Origin: JANXZS01 sp963797255
GTDB lineage: Bacteria; Acidobacteriota; Terriglobia; Terriglobales; Acidobacteriaceae
Length of the DNA stretch: 64,000 nt
Assembly (NCBI GenBank): GCA_963797255.1
Contig: CAWCOV010000030.1
Span: 372,001-436,000 of the forward strand
Direction: 5' to 3'
The notes below the pieces were generated by a model. It was not told the origin of the DNA, made no database searches, and saw nothing but the letters and a program-made list of their open reading frames with translations. Shown here piece by piece: positions 53,775 through 61,993 of the stretch (the first letter of the stretch is position 1; each line of letters starts with the position of its first letter). Position numbers and translations under genes: made by a program.

Positions 53775-53805
53775 AATGGGGAGGCGGATTCGGCGTATCC
53801 CCATT
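53775..53805 (-). terminator. Terminator after the FAD oxidoreductase gene
   Basis: AATGGGGA/TCCCCATT forms an 8-bp stem directly after the minus-strand stop codon at 53809, followed on that strand by T-rich sequence (TTTCTATTAAAA). Confidence 0.7.
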
Positions 53806-53808
53806 GAA

Positions 53809-55224
53809 TTATTGGGGCCCGCGGCTCAGGGCCAGTCGGGCTGCGTGATATCCGCACATGCCGTGGACGCCCCCGCCGGGCGGTGTTGAAGCGGAACAGA
53901 TGTAGAGATTTGGCAACCCTGTGGAATAGTTGCGTAGTCCGGGCCGGAAGAAGAATTGGCCGAGGGTGAAAGCGCCGCCGTTGATATCCCCGCCGACGAG
54001 ATTGCTGTTCATAGATTCAAGAGAGGCAGGGGACGAGCTGTGGCGCGCGAGGATGCAATTGCGAAAGCCGGGAGCAAAACGCTCGATCTGAGATTCGATG
54101 CGGTCGGTCATGTCCACGGTCGATCCGTTGGGGACGTGGCAGTAAGCCCAGAAGATGTGTTGATTTTCTGGAGCACGGGTGGAATCGAAAAGCGTGGGTT
54201 GAGCAGCGAGGACGAACGGTTGAACTGCGTGGCGCCCATGCGAGACGGCGTACTCTGATCGGGCGATCTCCTCGAAGGTTCCGCCAAGGTGCAGAGTGAT
54301 GGCGCGAAGACATTCGGAGGCCCGCCACGGCACTGGTTGGGAAAGGGCGTAGTCCACTTTGAAAACGCCGGGGCCATATTGAAAGCGCTGCAGCGAACGG
54401 CGATATGCTGGACGCAATCGATTGCCTGCGATGGAAAGAAGTTGGGAAGGCGGCACGTCGCATAGGGTGATTGCGTCACGGGATTCGATGTCATTAAGGG
54501 AGCGGATGCGCTGCGACGTATGAATGGTTCCTCCCAGGTTGCGCAGGACTTCAAGCAGAGCGGTCGTGAGTTTCTGGGAGCCTCCTTGAGGGATGGGCCA
54601 GCCGACGGCGTGGGCGGCTGCGCCCAGAATGAGTGCGACCGACGAGCTGAGAGGTTGATCGAGACTCAGAAATGAGTGCGCGGCGAGCCCAGCGAAGAGG
54701 GCGCGGGTGCGGGGACTTTTGAACCGATGTTTGACTAGGGTGTTTGCGGGTTGAAAAGCGGCCAGCCCGAAGCGGGCAATGCGGAACGGATGATTCGGTA
54801 TGCGAACGATTGGGCCGAGGCAATCGTGCATGAATTCCGGCCAGTGTTGGACGAGGGGCTCAACGAGGTTGCGCCAGGATCGCCCGTCTACTCCGAGCGA
54901 ACTTTCGGCGTCGGGGAGATCACGCTCCAACATAACTGCGGTGCTGTCGTCGAGCGGATGCGCGAGGGGCGCGTCGCCGTGGATCCAACGCAGTCCATGG
55001 TTTGACAACGAAAGAGAGTTGAAGAACGGGGAACTGGCGGCCATGGGATGCACGGCGGAGCCGAAGTCGTGTTTGAAGTCCGGGAGAGTGAGAGGGAGAG
55101 TGCGTACGCTGCCGCCGGGCTGGGCTTCCGCCTCGAAGACTTCGACTCGCAGTCCTGCCTGTGCCAGCACGATGGCAGCGGCGAGTCCGTTGGGGCCGGA
55201 TCCGATGACGTAGCCTCGGCTCAT
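53809..55224 (-). CDS. Phytoene-desaturase-like FAD oxidoreductase
   Basis: A 471-residue flavoprotein of the carotenoid/retinol dehydrogenase-like amine oxidase superfamily. The N-terminal dinucleotide motif is YVIGSGPNGLAAAIVLAQAG, followed by VFEAEAQPGGSVRT. The C-terminal FAD segment is LYICSASTPPGGGVHGMCGYHAA. The start at 55224 places the Rossmann motif at the N-terminus; an upstream ATG at 55368 would overlap the next gene. The substrate is unknown. No phytoene synthase or other carotenoid gene is nearby. Confidence 0.88.
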   Translation of the reverse strand: MSRGYVIGSGPNGLAAAIVLAQAGLRVEVFEAEAQPGGSVRTLPLTLPDFKHDFGSAVHPMAASSPFFNSLSLSNHGLRWIHGDAPLAHPLDDSTAVMLERDLPDAESSLGVDGRSWRNLVEPLVQHWPEFMHDCLGPIVRIPNHPFRIARFGLAAFQPANTLVKHRFKSPRTRALFAGLAAHSFLSLDQPLSSSVALILGAAAHAVGWPIPQGGSQKLTTALLEVLRNLGGTIHTSQRIRSLNDIESRDAITLCDVPPSQLLSIAGNRLRPAYRRSLQRFQYGPGVFKVDYALSQPVPWRASECLRAITLHLGGTFEEIARSEYAVSHGRHAVQPFVLAAQPTLFDSTRAPENQHIFWAYCHVPNGSTVDMTDRIESQIERFAPGFRNCILARHSSSPASLESMNSNLVGGDINGGAFTLGQFFFRPGLRNYSTGLPNLYICSASTPPGGGVHGMCGYHAARLALSRGPQ

Positions 55225-55262
55225 AAAGGTAGGATGCGATAGCTCTTTAAGTCGGGATGCGC

Positions 55263-56874
55263 TTAGTTTCTTACCGGCAGATCTTCGGGCATTTGTACCA
55301 CGCGTAATTGTCCATCGGGAGATCGAGTAAGGACTGGAGCGTAGAGGCCGAGTAGCTGGGATCGCCACCAGTTGCCGGTCTGCCGTTTTTCATCCAGCGA
55401 AGTAAATTCATACTGCCATATAACTGCGCGGATATAGCGGGGTGGCGACTTCGGAAATGGATTGCTTTGAAAAAGATTCAGGACATCCGCATCGTTCTGC
55501 AACAGGTGCTCCTCGGTGAGAGGCACAATCTGATTGCGTTGCCAGTCGCCAAAGGAAGCGAACCAGAGGTTCCAATCAAAACGCGGCTGGTATGGAGCAT
55601 AGAGGCCGGGAGCCTTATCCAGCGCCTGCGGCTTATAGCGGAAGGGATATGGCGTCCAATTCTGATTGTCGTTGGAACCCTGGAACTCAATCTCGTAGCG
55701 GCCGCGTGTCATGACGGCGAATAAGCCGTATTGGTTGGCAATGCGAAATGGTTCGAGGGCGACTACGGGAGCGGAAGGCAGCACCATGTGGCCCATGGGC
55801 ATGCTGACCAACTGCGCGAACGTGGCATATCCCACCCATGTGAGCAGGACAGCAGTGATTGCAGTGGAGATGCTGCTCAAGTGTGCTCGAAGTGTGGACG
55901 CTGGCTGCACGATGTCGTCGTTCGAGTTGTGCGGCGTCGGCGACGATGCGTTGGTCACGGATGCGTGGACGGAAGCGCTGCGGCAGATAGCGGATTAAGT
56001 AATGATCGTCGAGAAGTAGAAATCCAAGAGAAAGCACGAGGTAGTTGAGGAAGGTGTAATTGGCGGTGAGGATTACTCCGGCTTCCCATGGCGTGACGAT
56101 GAGAAAGCAGATGAGGCGCAGACGGCGTGGCAGAAAAAGCATGAGTACGATAACGAATTCGAGGAAGAGGGTGGCGCCGGTGGCGAAGGCGTGAAAGGAA
56201 TGCGGAAGATGTCCGACGTACCAGCCGATCCAGGTGGGAAGAGGGCCGTTCTGGTAGTAGTCGTCCATTGCAGTGAAGTTGCGCCACTGCGGATCGCCGC
56301 TAAGGATTTTGACCATGCCGGATTCGAAGTAGATTCTGAACCACTCCCATTGCAGCAGAAACAAGCTGGCTCTCGGAGGTGGGTGATCCGCGGCCCATCC
56401 GGGAAGCAGTCCGGGTGGACAAAAGAAAAGAGCGATGAAACCGGCTTCGAGCAGCATTCCGTCGGATTGATATCCGGAGAAATCGCCCGCGACAGAAACG
56501 AAGGACAAGAACGACACGAAGCAATAAAAAAAACAAAGACGCGGCCAGAGATTGAAAAATGCGGCGACCGATGCGAGCAGTCCTATCCACGTAACCGCCA
56601 TGAGCATGTGCGAACTGGCGGAGAGCCAATAGACGGACGGAGCGTACCAATAGCGCGAAGAACCAACCGCATTTGCAACTTCAGTGAGGTATCGCTGCGC
56701 AGGCAGTATGCCTTGCGGACCGATGAGGCCGCGGATTTGAAAGAGGAGAGAGAAGAAAGCGGAAAAGTAAATTGCCGCCAGGGCGCGAAGAAAAAGCCAG
56801 CGGGCGATTACGCAGGTGGACGGACCCTCTCTCCAATCAAACAGCCACTGGAAAATGTGATGGGGCCTGACCAT
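55263..56874 (-). pseudogene. Lipase maturation factor family (LMF1-like) protein split by a +1 frameshift
   Basis: The N-terminal part (frame open to 55687) has several membrane helices and LMF motifs: RGLIGPQGILPAQRYL, FSGYQSDGMLLEAGF, LLQWEWFRIYFESGMVK, NGPLPTWIGWYVGHLP and TANYTFLNYLVLSLGFLLLD. The C-terminal part is in the +1 frame (to 55263) and carries PFRIANQYGLFAVMT, EIEFQGSNDNQNW and PRFDWNLWFASFGDWQ. The break lies near 55950-55965, in the linker. The joined product would be about 536 residues. In animals LMF1 assists folding of secreted lipases; the bacterial role is unknown. The start at 56874 (MVRPHHIFQWLFDW) is the first Met of the conserved part. Confidence 0.85.
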
Positions 56875-57131
56875 AGACGTTGGATCATGGGGATGCGGCC
56901 AGAGTTGGCTCAGCGATGAACGATCATCCTTGCACGGTACTCTATCTCGCTTCCGCTGTATTAATCCAGAACAATCAAGCGCCTTGAAGGGGGAACCTCG
57001 GGTTTGGATGATTGCGGGGTGCGGACCCTGATCTTGCATAACTGCCACCTCTGGGATGTGCGAGTCTTTTCTGTGGGACCCTTGTTTTTTATCTGCTCGC
57101 ATCCGTTTTCTTGCGAGATCATCTATTCAAC

Positions 57132-58160
57132 ATGGAGAACAAGTTCGCGATTTCGGTCTTGGATCTTGTAGGAATGCGCGCGGGCGAAGCGGTAGGCCAC
57201 GCAATCTCCAGAACAGTCGATTTGGCGCAGCATGTCGAGCGGCTGGGATACAAGCGCTATTGGCTGGCAGAACATCATTCGATTGAAGGGTTGGCTTGCT
57301 CGGCGACGCCGGTGCTGATTGGACACGTAGCGGCGGCAACGAAATCAATCCGCGTGGGCAGCGGTGGCGTGATGTTGCCCAACCACGCGCCGTTGGTGGT
57401 TGCTGAACAATTCGGAACGCTGGAAGCGCTCTATCCAGGACGGATTGACCTGGGGCTGGGTCGTGCGCCGGGTGGCGACTTCCACACGATGCATGCGCTG
57501 CGCCGAGATCTAAAGCAAAGCGGCGAGGATTTTCCGGCATTGCTTGCGGAATTGCGAACCTATCTGGGTCCGGCGCGACCGGGCCAGGCAGTGAAAGCGA
57601 TTCCCGGGCAGGGCAGCAATGTTCCCATAACTTTGCTGGGGTCGAGCGGTTTTAGCGCGCAACTCGCGGCTGCGCTCGGATTGCCTTTTGCGTTTGCATC
57701 TCACTTTGCTCCGGAATATCTGGATACGGCGACGAAGATGTACATCGAACAATTTCGGCCCAGTGAAGTGTTAAGCGAGCCATACCTGTTGGTAGCGGTG
57801 CAAGTGATCGCGGCGGAAACGGATGCTGCTGCTCGTCGTTTGTTCACCACTCCGCAACAGCGCTTTCTGCGATTGATTCGGAACCAGCCTGTAGAACTGC
57901 TGCCTCCGGTGGATTCAATGGACGGTCTGTGGCAGGACTGGGAGCGAGCGGCTGTGGTGGGCAAGCTTGGCGCCGCGATTGTAGGAGCAGAATCGACAGT
58001 GAAAACAGGGCTTGAGCAACTGGTAGCGGATACGAGCGCGAACGAGATCATAGTAGTGACGGACTGCTATGAACACGAGGCTCGGTTGGATTCTTATTCG
58101 AGAGTGGCGGAGATTGCGAGAACGATTGAGACGGCGGGCGCGTTGCTGAAACAGAAGTAA
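57132..58160 (+). CDS. LLM-class flavin-dependent oxidoreductase (luciferase-like)
   Basis: A 342-residue TIM-barrel flavin monooxygenase of the bacterial luciferase-like family (MsnO8-type). Motifs are FAISVLDLVGMRAGEA, GYKRYWLAEHHSIEGLACS, GSGGVMLPNHAPLVVAEQFG, PGRIDLGLGRAPG and the C-terminal EIIVVTDCYEHE. It uses reduced FMN with an unknown substrate. The start at 57132 is preferred because MENKFAISVLDL matches the family; a TTG at 57111 is possible. Confidence 0.92.
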   Translation: MENKFAISVLDLVGMRAGEAVGHAISRTVDLAQHVERLGYKRYWLAEHHSIEGLACSATPVLIGHVAAATKSIRVGSGGVMLPNHAPLVVAEQFGTLEALYPGRIDLGLGRAPGGDFHTMHALRRDLKQSGEDFPALLAELRTYLGPARPGQAVKAIPGQGSNVPITLLGSSGFSAQLAAALGLPFAFASHFAPEYLDTATKMYIEQFRPSEVLSEPYLLVAVQVIAAETDAAARRLFTTPQQRFLRLIRNQPVELLPPVDSMDGLWQDWERAAVVGKLGAAIVGAESTVKTGLEQLVADTSANEIIVVTDCYEHEARLDSYSRVAEIARTIETAGALLKQK

Positions 58161-58190
58161 GAATGTGCGAAGCGAATTTGAATGAATTGA

Positions 58191-58223
58191 GCCCGGAGAT
58201 CGTCGGCATGTCGACCTCCGGGC
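58191..58223. terminator. Terminator between convergent genes
   Basis: An 8-bp stem GCCCGGAG/CTCCGGGC, with a short inner GTCG/CGAC pairing, followed by ATTCGATTT. It separates the LLM oxidoreductase from the convergent methyltransferase. Confidence 0.75.
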
Positions 58224-58258
58224 ATTCGATTTAATGGCCGCGTGATTGCGGCTATTGC

Positions 58259-59272
58259 TTACTTGATGGCGACTACCATGGACTCCGGTCCAAGCAAGTG
58301 CTCCACACGAGTTTCGCGGAAGCCGGCTTCCTCCATCCATCCCACGCAATCCGCGCCCGTGTAATCGAAGCCGCCGGGCGTTTCGATGAGCATGTTAAGG
58401 CTCATCAGCAAGCCAAAAGCGTTCTCCCTCCGGTCGTCGTCGATGATGCTTTCATATACGATCAACGCGCCGCCTGGCGAGATGGCGTCGTAGGCTTTCC
58501 CAATGAGCATCTTCTTCTCTTCAAGATTCCAGTCATGAAGAATGTGTCCCATCATCACCACATCTGCCTGCGGCAAAGGGGAGTCGAAGAAGCTTCCGGG
58601 GTGAAAGGCCACACGCGATGAGAGTCCGTGGGAGGTCACATAGTCTTCAAAGATTGGGCCGACTTCGGGCAGGTCAAATCCGATGCCGGAGATATGCGGA
58701 TTTGCGAGAGCCACCTGAGAGATGAGATCGCCCTGCGCGGTCCCCACATCCACGGCAGAGGAATATTGCTTCCAGGGAAATTGCTTTGCAATGGCCATAT
58801 TTGCCCCGCGGCTGATACCGGACATTGCATTCAGGAACACGCGGAGTCGATTGGGATCGGCATAGAGGCTATGAAACGGATTTTCACCGCCAGTTCGCGT
58901 CTCATTCTGCTGCTCGCCTGTTCGGAGAGCGGCGGTCAGGTTTGCCCAATGGTGGAATAGTCGCTGGTTGGCCATCTCGAGCATTCCGCCGACGTAGGAG
59001 GGCTTGCGCTTATCCAGATAAAAGTCGGTCGACGGTGTGTTGTAGTAGGTGCCGTCTCTTCGCTCGAGGAACTTCATGGCTACCATCGCGTCGAGGAAAT
59101 CGCGTGCTGAACGTGGGTGCAGGCCGAGCCTGGCGGTGATGGTTGCCAAATCTTCGGGGTGTTTCGCTAATTCGGTGAACAGTCCTATTTCAACGGCACT
59201 CAGCAATGCTTTCGAGGCCCAAAAACCGAGTCCAACCTGCAGAATGTGATCTGCGCGTGGTTCGTTCGTCAC
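58259..59272 (-). CDS. SAM-dependent O-methyltransferase (acetylserotonin/COMT-like)
   Basis: A 337-residue methyltransferase of the Methyltransf_2 family. The N-terminal dimerisation winged helix (ALLSAVEIGLFTELAKHPED, LGLHPRSARDFLDAMVAMKF) is followed by the SAM domain with AVDVGTAQGDLISQVALA, FDLPEVGPIFEDY, GHILHDWNLEEKKMLIG and the C-terminal FDYTGADCVGWMEEAGFRET. The catalytic-type His is in HILHDW. The family methylates hydroxyl groups of small aromatic or polyketide compounds. No biosynthetic cluster surrounds it. Confidence 0.92.
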   Translation of the reverse strand: MTNEPRADHILQVGLGFWASKALLSAVEIGLFTELAKHPEDLATITARLGLHPRSARDFLDAMVAMKFLERRDGTYYNTPSTDFYLDKRKPSYVGGMLEMANQRLFHHWANLTAALRTGEQQNETRTGGENPFHSLYADPNRLRVFLNAMSGISRGANMAIAKQFPWKQYSSAVDVGTAQGDLISQVALANPHISGIGFDLPEVGPIFEDYVTSHGLSSRVAFHPGSFFDSPLPQADVVMMGHILHDWNLEEKKMLIGKAYDAISPGGALIVYESIIDDDRRENAFGLLMSLNMLIETPGGFDYTGADCVGWMEEAGFRETRVEHLLGPESMVVAIK

Positions 59273-59624
59273 CTTTCAATCCTCCTGTTTTGTTTACATT
59301 CGTTTTGAGAGCGGATGTCGGGAATTTTCCGCCCTCATTGGTTTACGCTACTGTGCCAGTTGCAAATAGATTCCAGCGATCAATTTATTGTGCGGAGCCA
59401 CGAGACGCATCAGGGGCGGAGTTGCTATAACACGGCCATTCTCAATGCTTCCGCTATTTCGATCAAACGAAAGTGACCTAGCCTAACATGGCAACCGGTG
59501 GGGACACTAGAGTCCTTAAGTGGCGCTCTGTTGGGCCGGGTAGATGCTGGCAATGTTGGTTGTGAAAGCCTGGCACGAAGCGAGCCATTGACGTGATTTG
59601 AAACGCGTGTTTCGATGAAGTTTC
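59273..59624. other. Divergent intergenic region without a recognised gene
   Basis: About 350 bases between the methyltransferase start and hrpB. It must hold promoters for both. Small reading frames on either strand have no family features. No RNA element or clear promoter pair was identified. Confidence 0.5.
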
Positions 59625-61946
59625 GTGAGAAACAAATCTCCTCTGCCGGTGGACGCAATTCTGCCGGACATTCTCGATAGCCTGAAGCGCTGCGCCAATC
59701 TCGTGATTGAAGCGCCTCCTGGTGCTGGCAAGACGACGCGGGTCCCGCCTGCTTTGCTGGATATGGTAAGTGGAGATGTCGTGGTGCTGGAGCCGCGGCG
59801 GATTGCTGCGCGGTTGGCTGCGCGCCGAGTTGCGTGGGAACTCGGTGAGGAACTCGGCGAAACGGTTGGATACCAAGTCCGCTTTGAACAGGCGACGAGC
59901 GTGCGAACGCGTCTACGATTTGTGACGGATGGAATACTGGCGCGTCGCTTCCACTCGGACCCGAGTTTGAAAGGCGTGGATGCGGTTGTACTGGATGAAT
60001 TTCACGAGCGTCATCTCGAGAGTGACCTCGTTCTGGCGTTGCTCAAACGGCTGCAACGTGATCGTCCAGACTTGCTGATCATTGTTATGTCCGCGACGCT
60101 CGATTCCGGTCCTGTTGCTCGATATCTTGGCGGCTGCCCAATTTTGAGGTCTGAGGGACGGCAGTTCGAACTGTCTGTCAGTCATCTCCCGTATTCACAG
60201 GATTCTCTGGACGTGCAGGTGAGGCGTGCGGTGGAACTGCTGATAACAGAAGTACAGTTGGGCCACGTTCTGATTTTTTTACCCGGAGCTGCGGAAATTC
60301 GTCGTGCGATGCGCGAATGTGCCGGAGCGGCGAAAGGTGCGGATTTGTTGATGCTGCCTCTTCATGGGGATCTTTCTCCGGGTGAACAGGATCGAGCGGT
60401 TTCTCCATCATCGCAACGAAAAGTGATCTTCGCGACGAACGTTGCGGAAAGTTCAGTGACGGTTGACGGAGTGTCTGCCGTGATCGATAGCGGCTTGGCG
60501 CGCAGGGCGACCTACTCCCAATGGACAGGGTTGCCAACGCTGCAGGTAGCGCGGGTGAGCAAGGCCTCCGCCGCGCAAAGAGCGGGCCGAGCGGGTCGAA
60601 CCGGACCTGGTCGCGTGATCAGGCTCTATCCGGTAGAGGACTACTTACAGCGGGCGGAGCACGATGCGCCGGAAATTCTTCGGAGTGATTTATCACAGCT
60701 TTGTCTTGATTTGCGAGCGATGGGAATTGAAGACGCGAATGGGATTGATTGGTTGGACGCGCCACCGGCACCGGCAATTCAAATGGCCGAGGAACTGCTT
60801 GATCGCTTGGGTGCGACGGAGGCCACGGCAAAACGGTTGTGCCGCTATCCCCTGTCGCCGCGGTTGGCGCGCATTGTTGTTGAGGCGATGGAGCGAGGGG
60901 TTGGCGAAGATGGATGCGTAGTCGCAGCGATGCTTGAGTCCGGAGAGCGCTTTGAGAAAAGTGATCTATTGGAAGCGATGGATGCGCGGCGGGACCCGCG
61001 AACGCAAAAGCATGTCGAACAGATAAAACGAATTGCGCGGCCCGCGCGACAAACACATCGAGATGATGATGCCTTATTAATGTCGGTGCTTACGGGGTTT
61101 CCGGATCGCGTTGCACGGCTACGCTTGGGTAACCAGGTACTTCTGTCGGCGGGCAATTCCGCTGAGATTGCCGGTGAATTTCCGCAATATGAATTCATGG
61201 TCGCATTGGATGCCGAGGATCGGAAAGAGAAGCCGCTGCCAGTCATCCGGCTTGCCGCGCGCATTGAACCGGAATGGTTGATCGAACTGTTCCCAGGTCG
61301 CGTGCGGGAGGAATCCACGGTGATCTGGAATCGCGCGACGGAACGTGTGGAGGCGGTGAACTCGCTTCTGTATGACAACCTTACGATTCAGGAGTCGCGG
61401 GGAAATGCGCCAGCGGAGGAAGCGGCTGAACTGCTCGCGTCCAAAGCGGTTGAGGCTGGAATTGAAAAATTTGTGGATCGGGTTTCGCTGGACGCACTGA
61501 TGATGCGCGTCGAGTTTGCCGGACTGGAATTACCGAATGTGGTGCATGCGATCCGCGAGTTGTGTGCGGGACTTCAAAGTTTTGCTGAGCTGAAAAATAT
61601 GGCAGTGGATTTACCGAGGACGCTCGAGAGGAAGATTGGTGCACAGAGATTGGATGAGTTGGCTCCGGCGCAGATTCGACTGAAGAATGGCCGCCAGACG
61701 AAGGTGCATTACGAGCATGGTAAGCAGCCGTGGATTGCATCGAGGTTGCAGGATTTCTTCGGTATGCATGAGACGCCGAGGATCGGATTGCAGAAGACGC
61801 CCGTTGTGGTGCAACTGCTGGCACCGAATCATCGGCCTGTGCAGACGACCACGGATCTTGCAGGCTTTTGGGAAAGACTATATCCAAAAATTCGCCGCGA
61901 ACTCATGCGCCGTTATCCCAAACACGCGTGGCCTGAAAGACCTTAG
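59625..61946 (+). CDS. hrpB: ATP-dependent RNA helicase HrpB
   Basis: A 773-residue DEAH-type helicase. Walker A is APPGAGKTTRV (GAGKT at 33-37), motif II is the HrpB-specific DEFHERHLESDL, motif III is VMSATLDSG, motif V is IFATNVAESSVTVDG and motif VI is QRAGRAGRTGPGRVIRLY. The ratchet/HA2 region and the HrpB C-terminal domain (GKQPWIASRLQDFFGM, GFWERLYPKIRRELMRRYPKH) are complete. The start is GTG at 59625. In other bacteria its cellular role is poorly defined. The length is slightly below the E. coli protein (about 809). Confidence 0.94.
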   Translation: MRNKSPLPVDAILPDILDSLKRCANLVIEAPPGAGKTTRVPPALLDMVSGDVVVLEPRRIAARLAARRVAWELGEELGETVGYQVRFEQATSVRTRLRFVTDGILARRFHSDPSLKGVDAVVLDEFHERHLESDLVLALLKRLQRDRPDLLIIVMSATLDSGPVARYLGGCPILRSEGRQFELSVSHLPYSQDSLDVQVRRAVELLITEVQLGHVLIFLPGAAEIRRAMRECAGAAKGADLLMLPLHGDLSPGEQDRAVSPSSQRKVIFATNVAESSVTVDGVSAVIDSGLARRATYSQWTGLPTLQVARVSKASAAQRAGRAGRTGPGRVIRLYPVEDYLQRAEHDAPEILRSDLSQLCLDLRAMGIEDANGIDWLDAPPAPAIQMAEELLDRLGATEATAKRLCRYPLSPRLARIVVEAMERGVGEDGCVVAAMLESGERFEKSDLLEAMDARRDPRTQKHVEQIKRIARPARQTHRDDDALLMSVLTGFPDRVARLRLGNQVLLSAGNSAEIAGEFPQYEFMVALDAEDRKEKPLPVIRLAARIEPEWLIELFPGRVREESTVIWNRATERVEAVNSLLYDNLTIQESRGNAPAEEAAELLASKAVEAGIEKFVDRVSLDALMMRVEFAGLELPNVVHAIRELCAGLQSFAELKNMAVDLPRTLERKIGAQRLDELAPAQIRLKNGRQTKVHYEHGKQPWIASRLQDFFGMHETPRIGLQKTPVVVQLLAPNHRPVQTTTDLAGFWERLYPKIRRELMRRYPKHAWPERP

Positions 61947-61958
61947 CCTCAGTGTCTG

Positions 61959-61986
61959 GTGCAAGCGGCCTCGTAGCTGCTTGCAC
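61959..61986. terminator. Hairpin between hrpB and the GH3 gene
   Basis: GTGCAAGC/GCTTGCAC, extended by three inner pairs to 11 bp, lies in the 47-base gap between convergent genes. No U-tract follows, so termination is only probable. Confidence 0.55.
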
Positions 61987-61993
61987 GAAATGG

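Noticed and set aside
53809..55224. A carotenoid biosynthesis cluster
   Set aside because: Only one desaturase-like flavoenzyme is present; no synthase, cyclase or ketolase is nearby.
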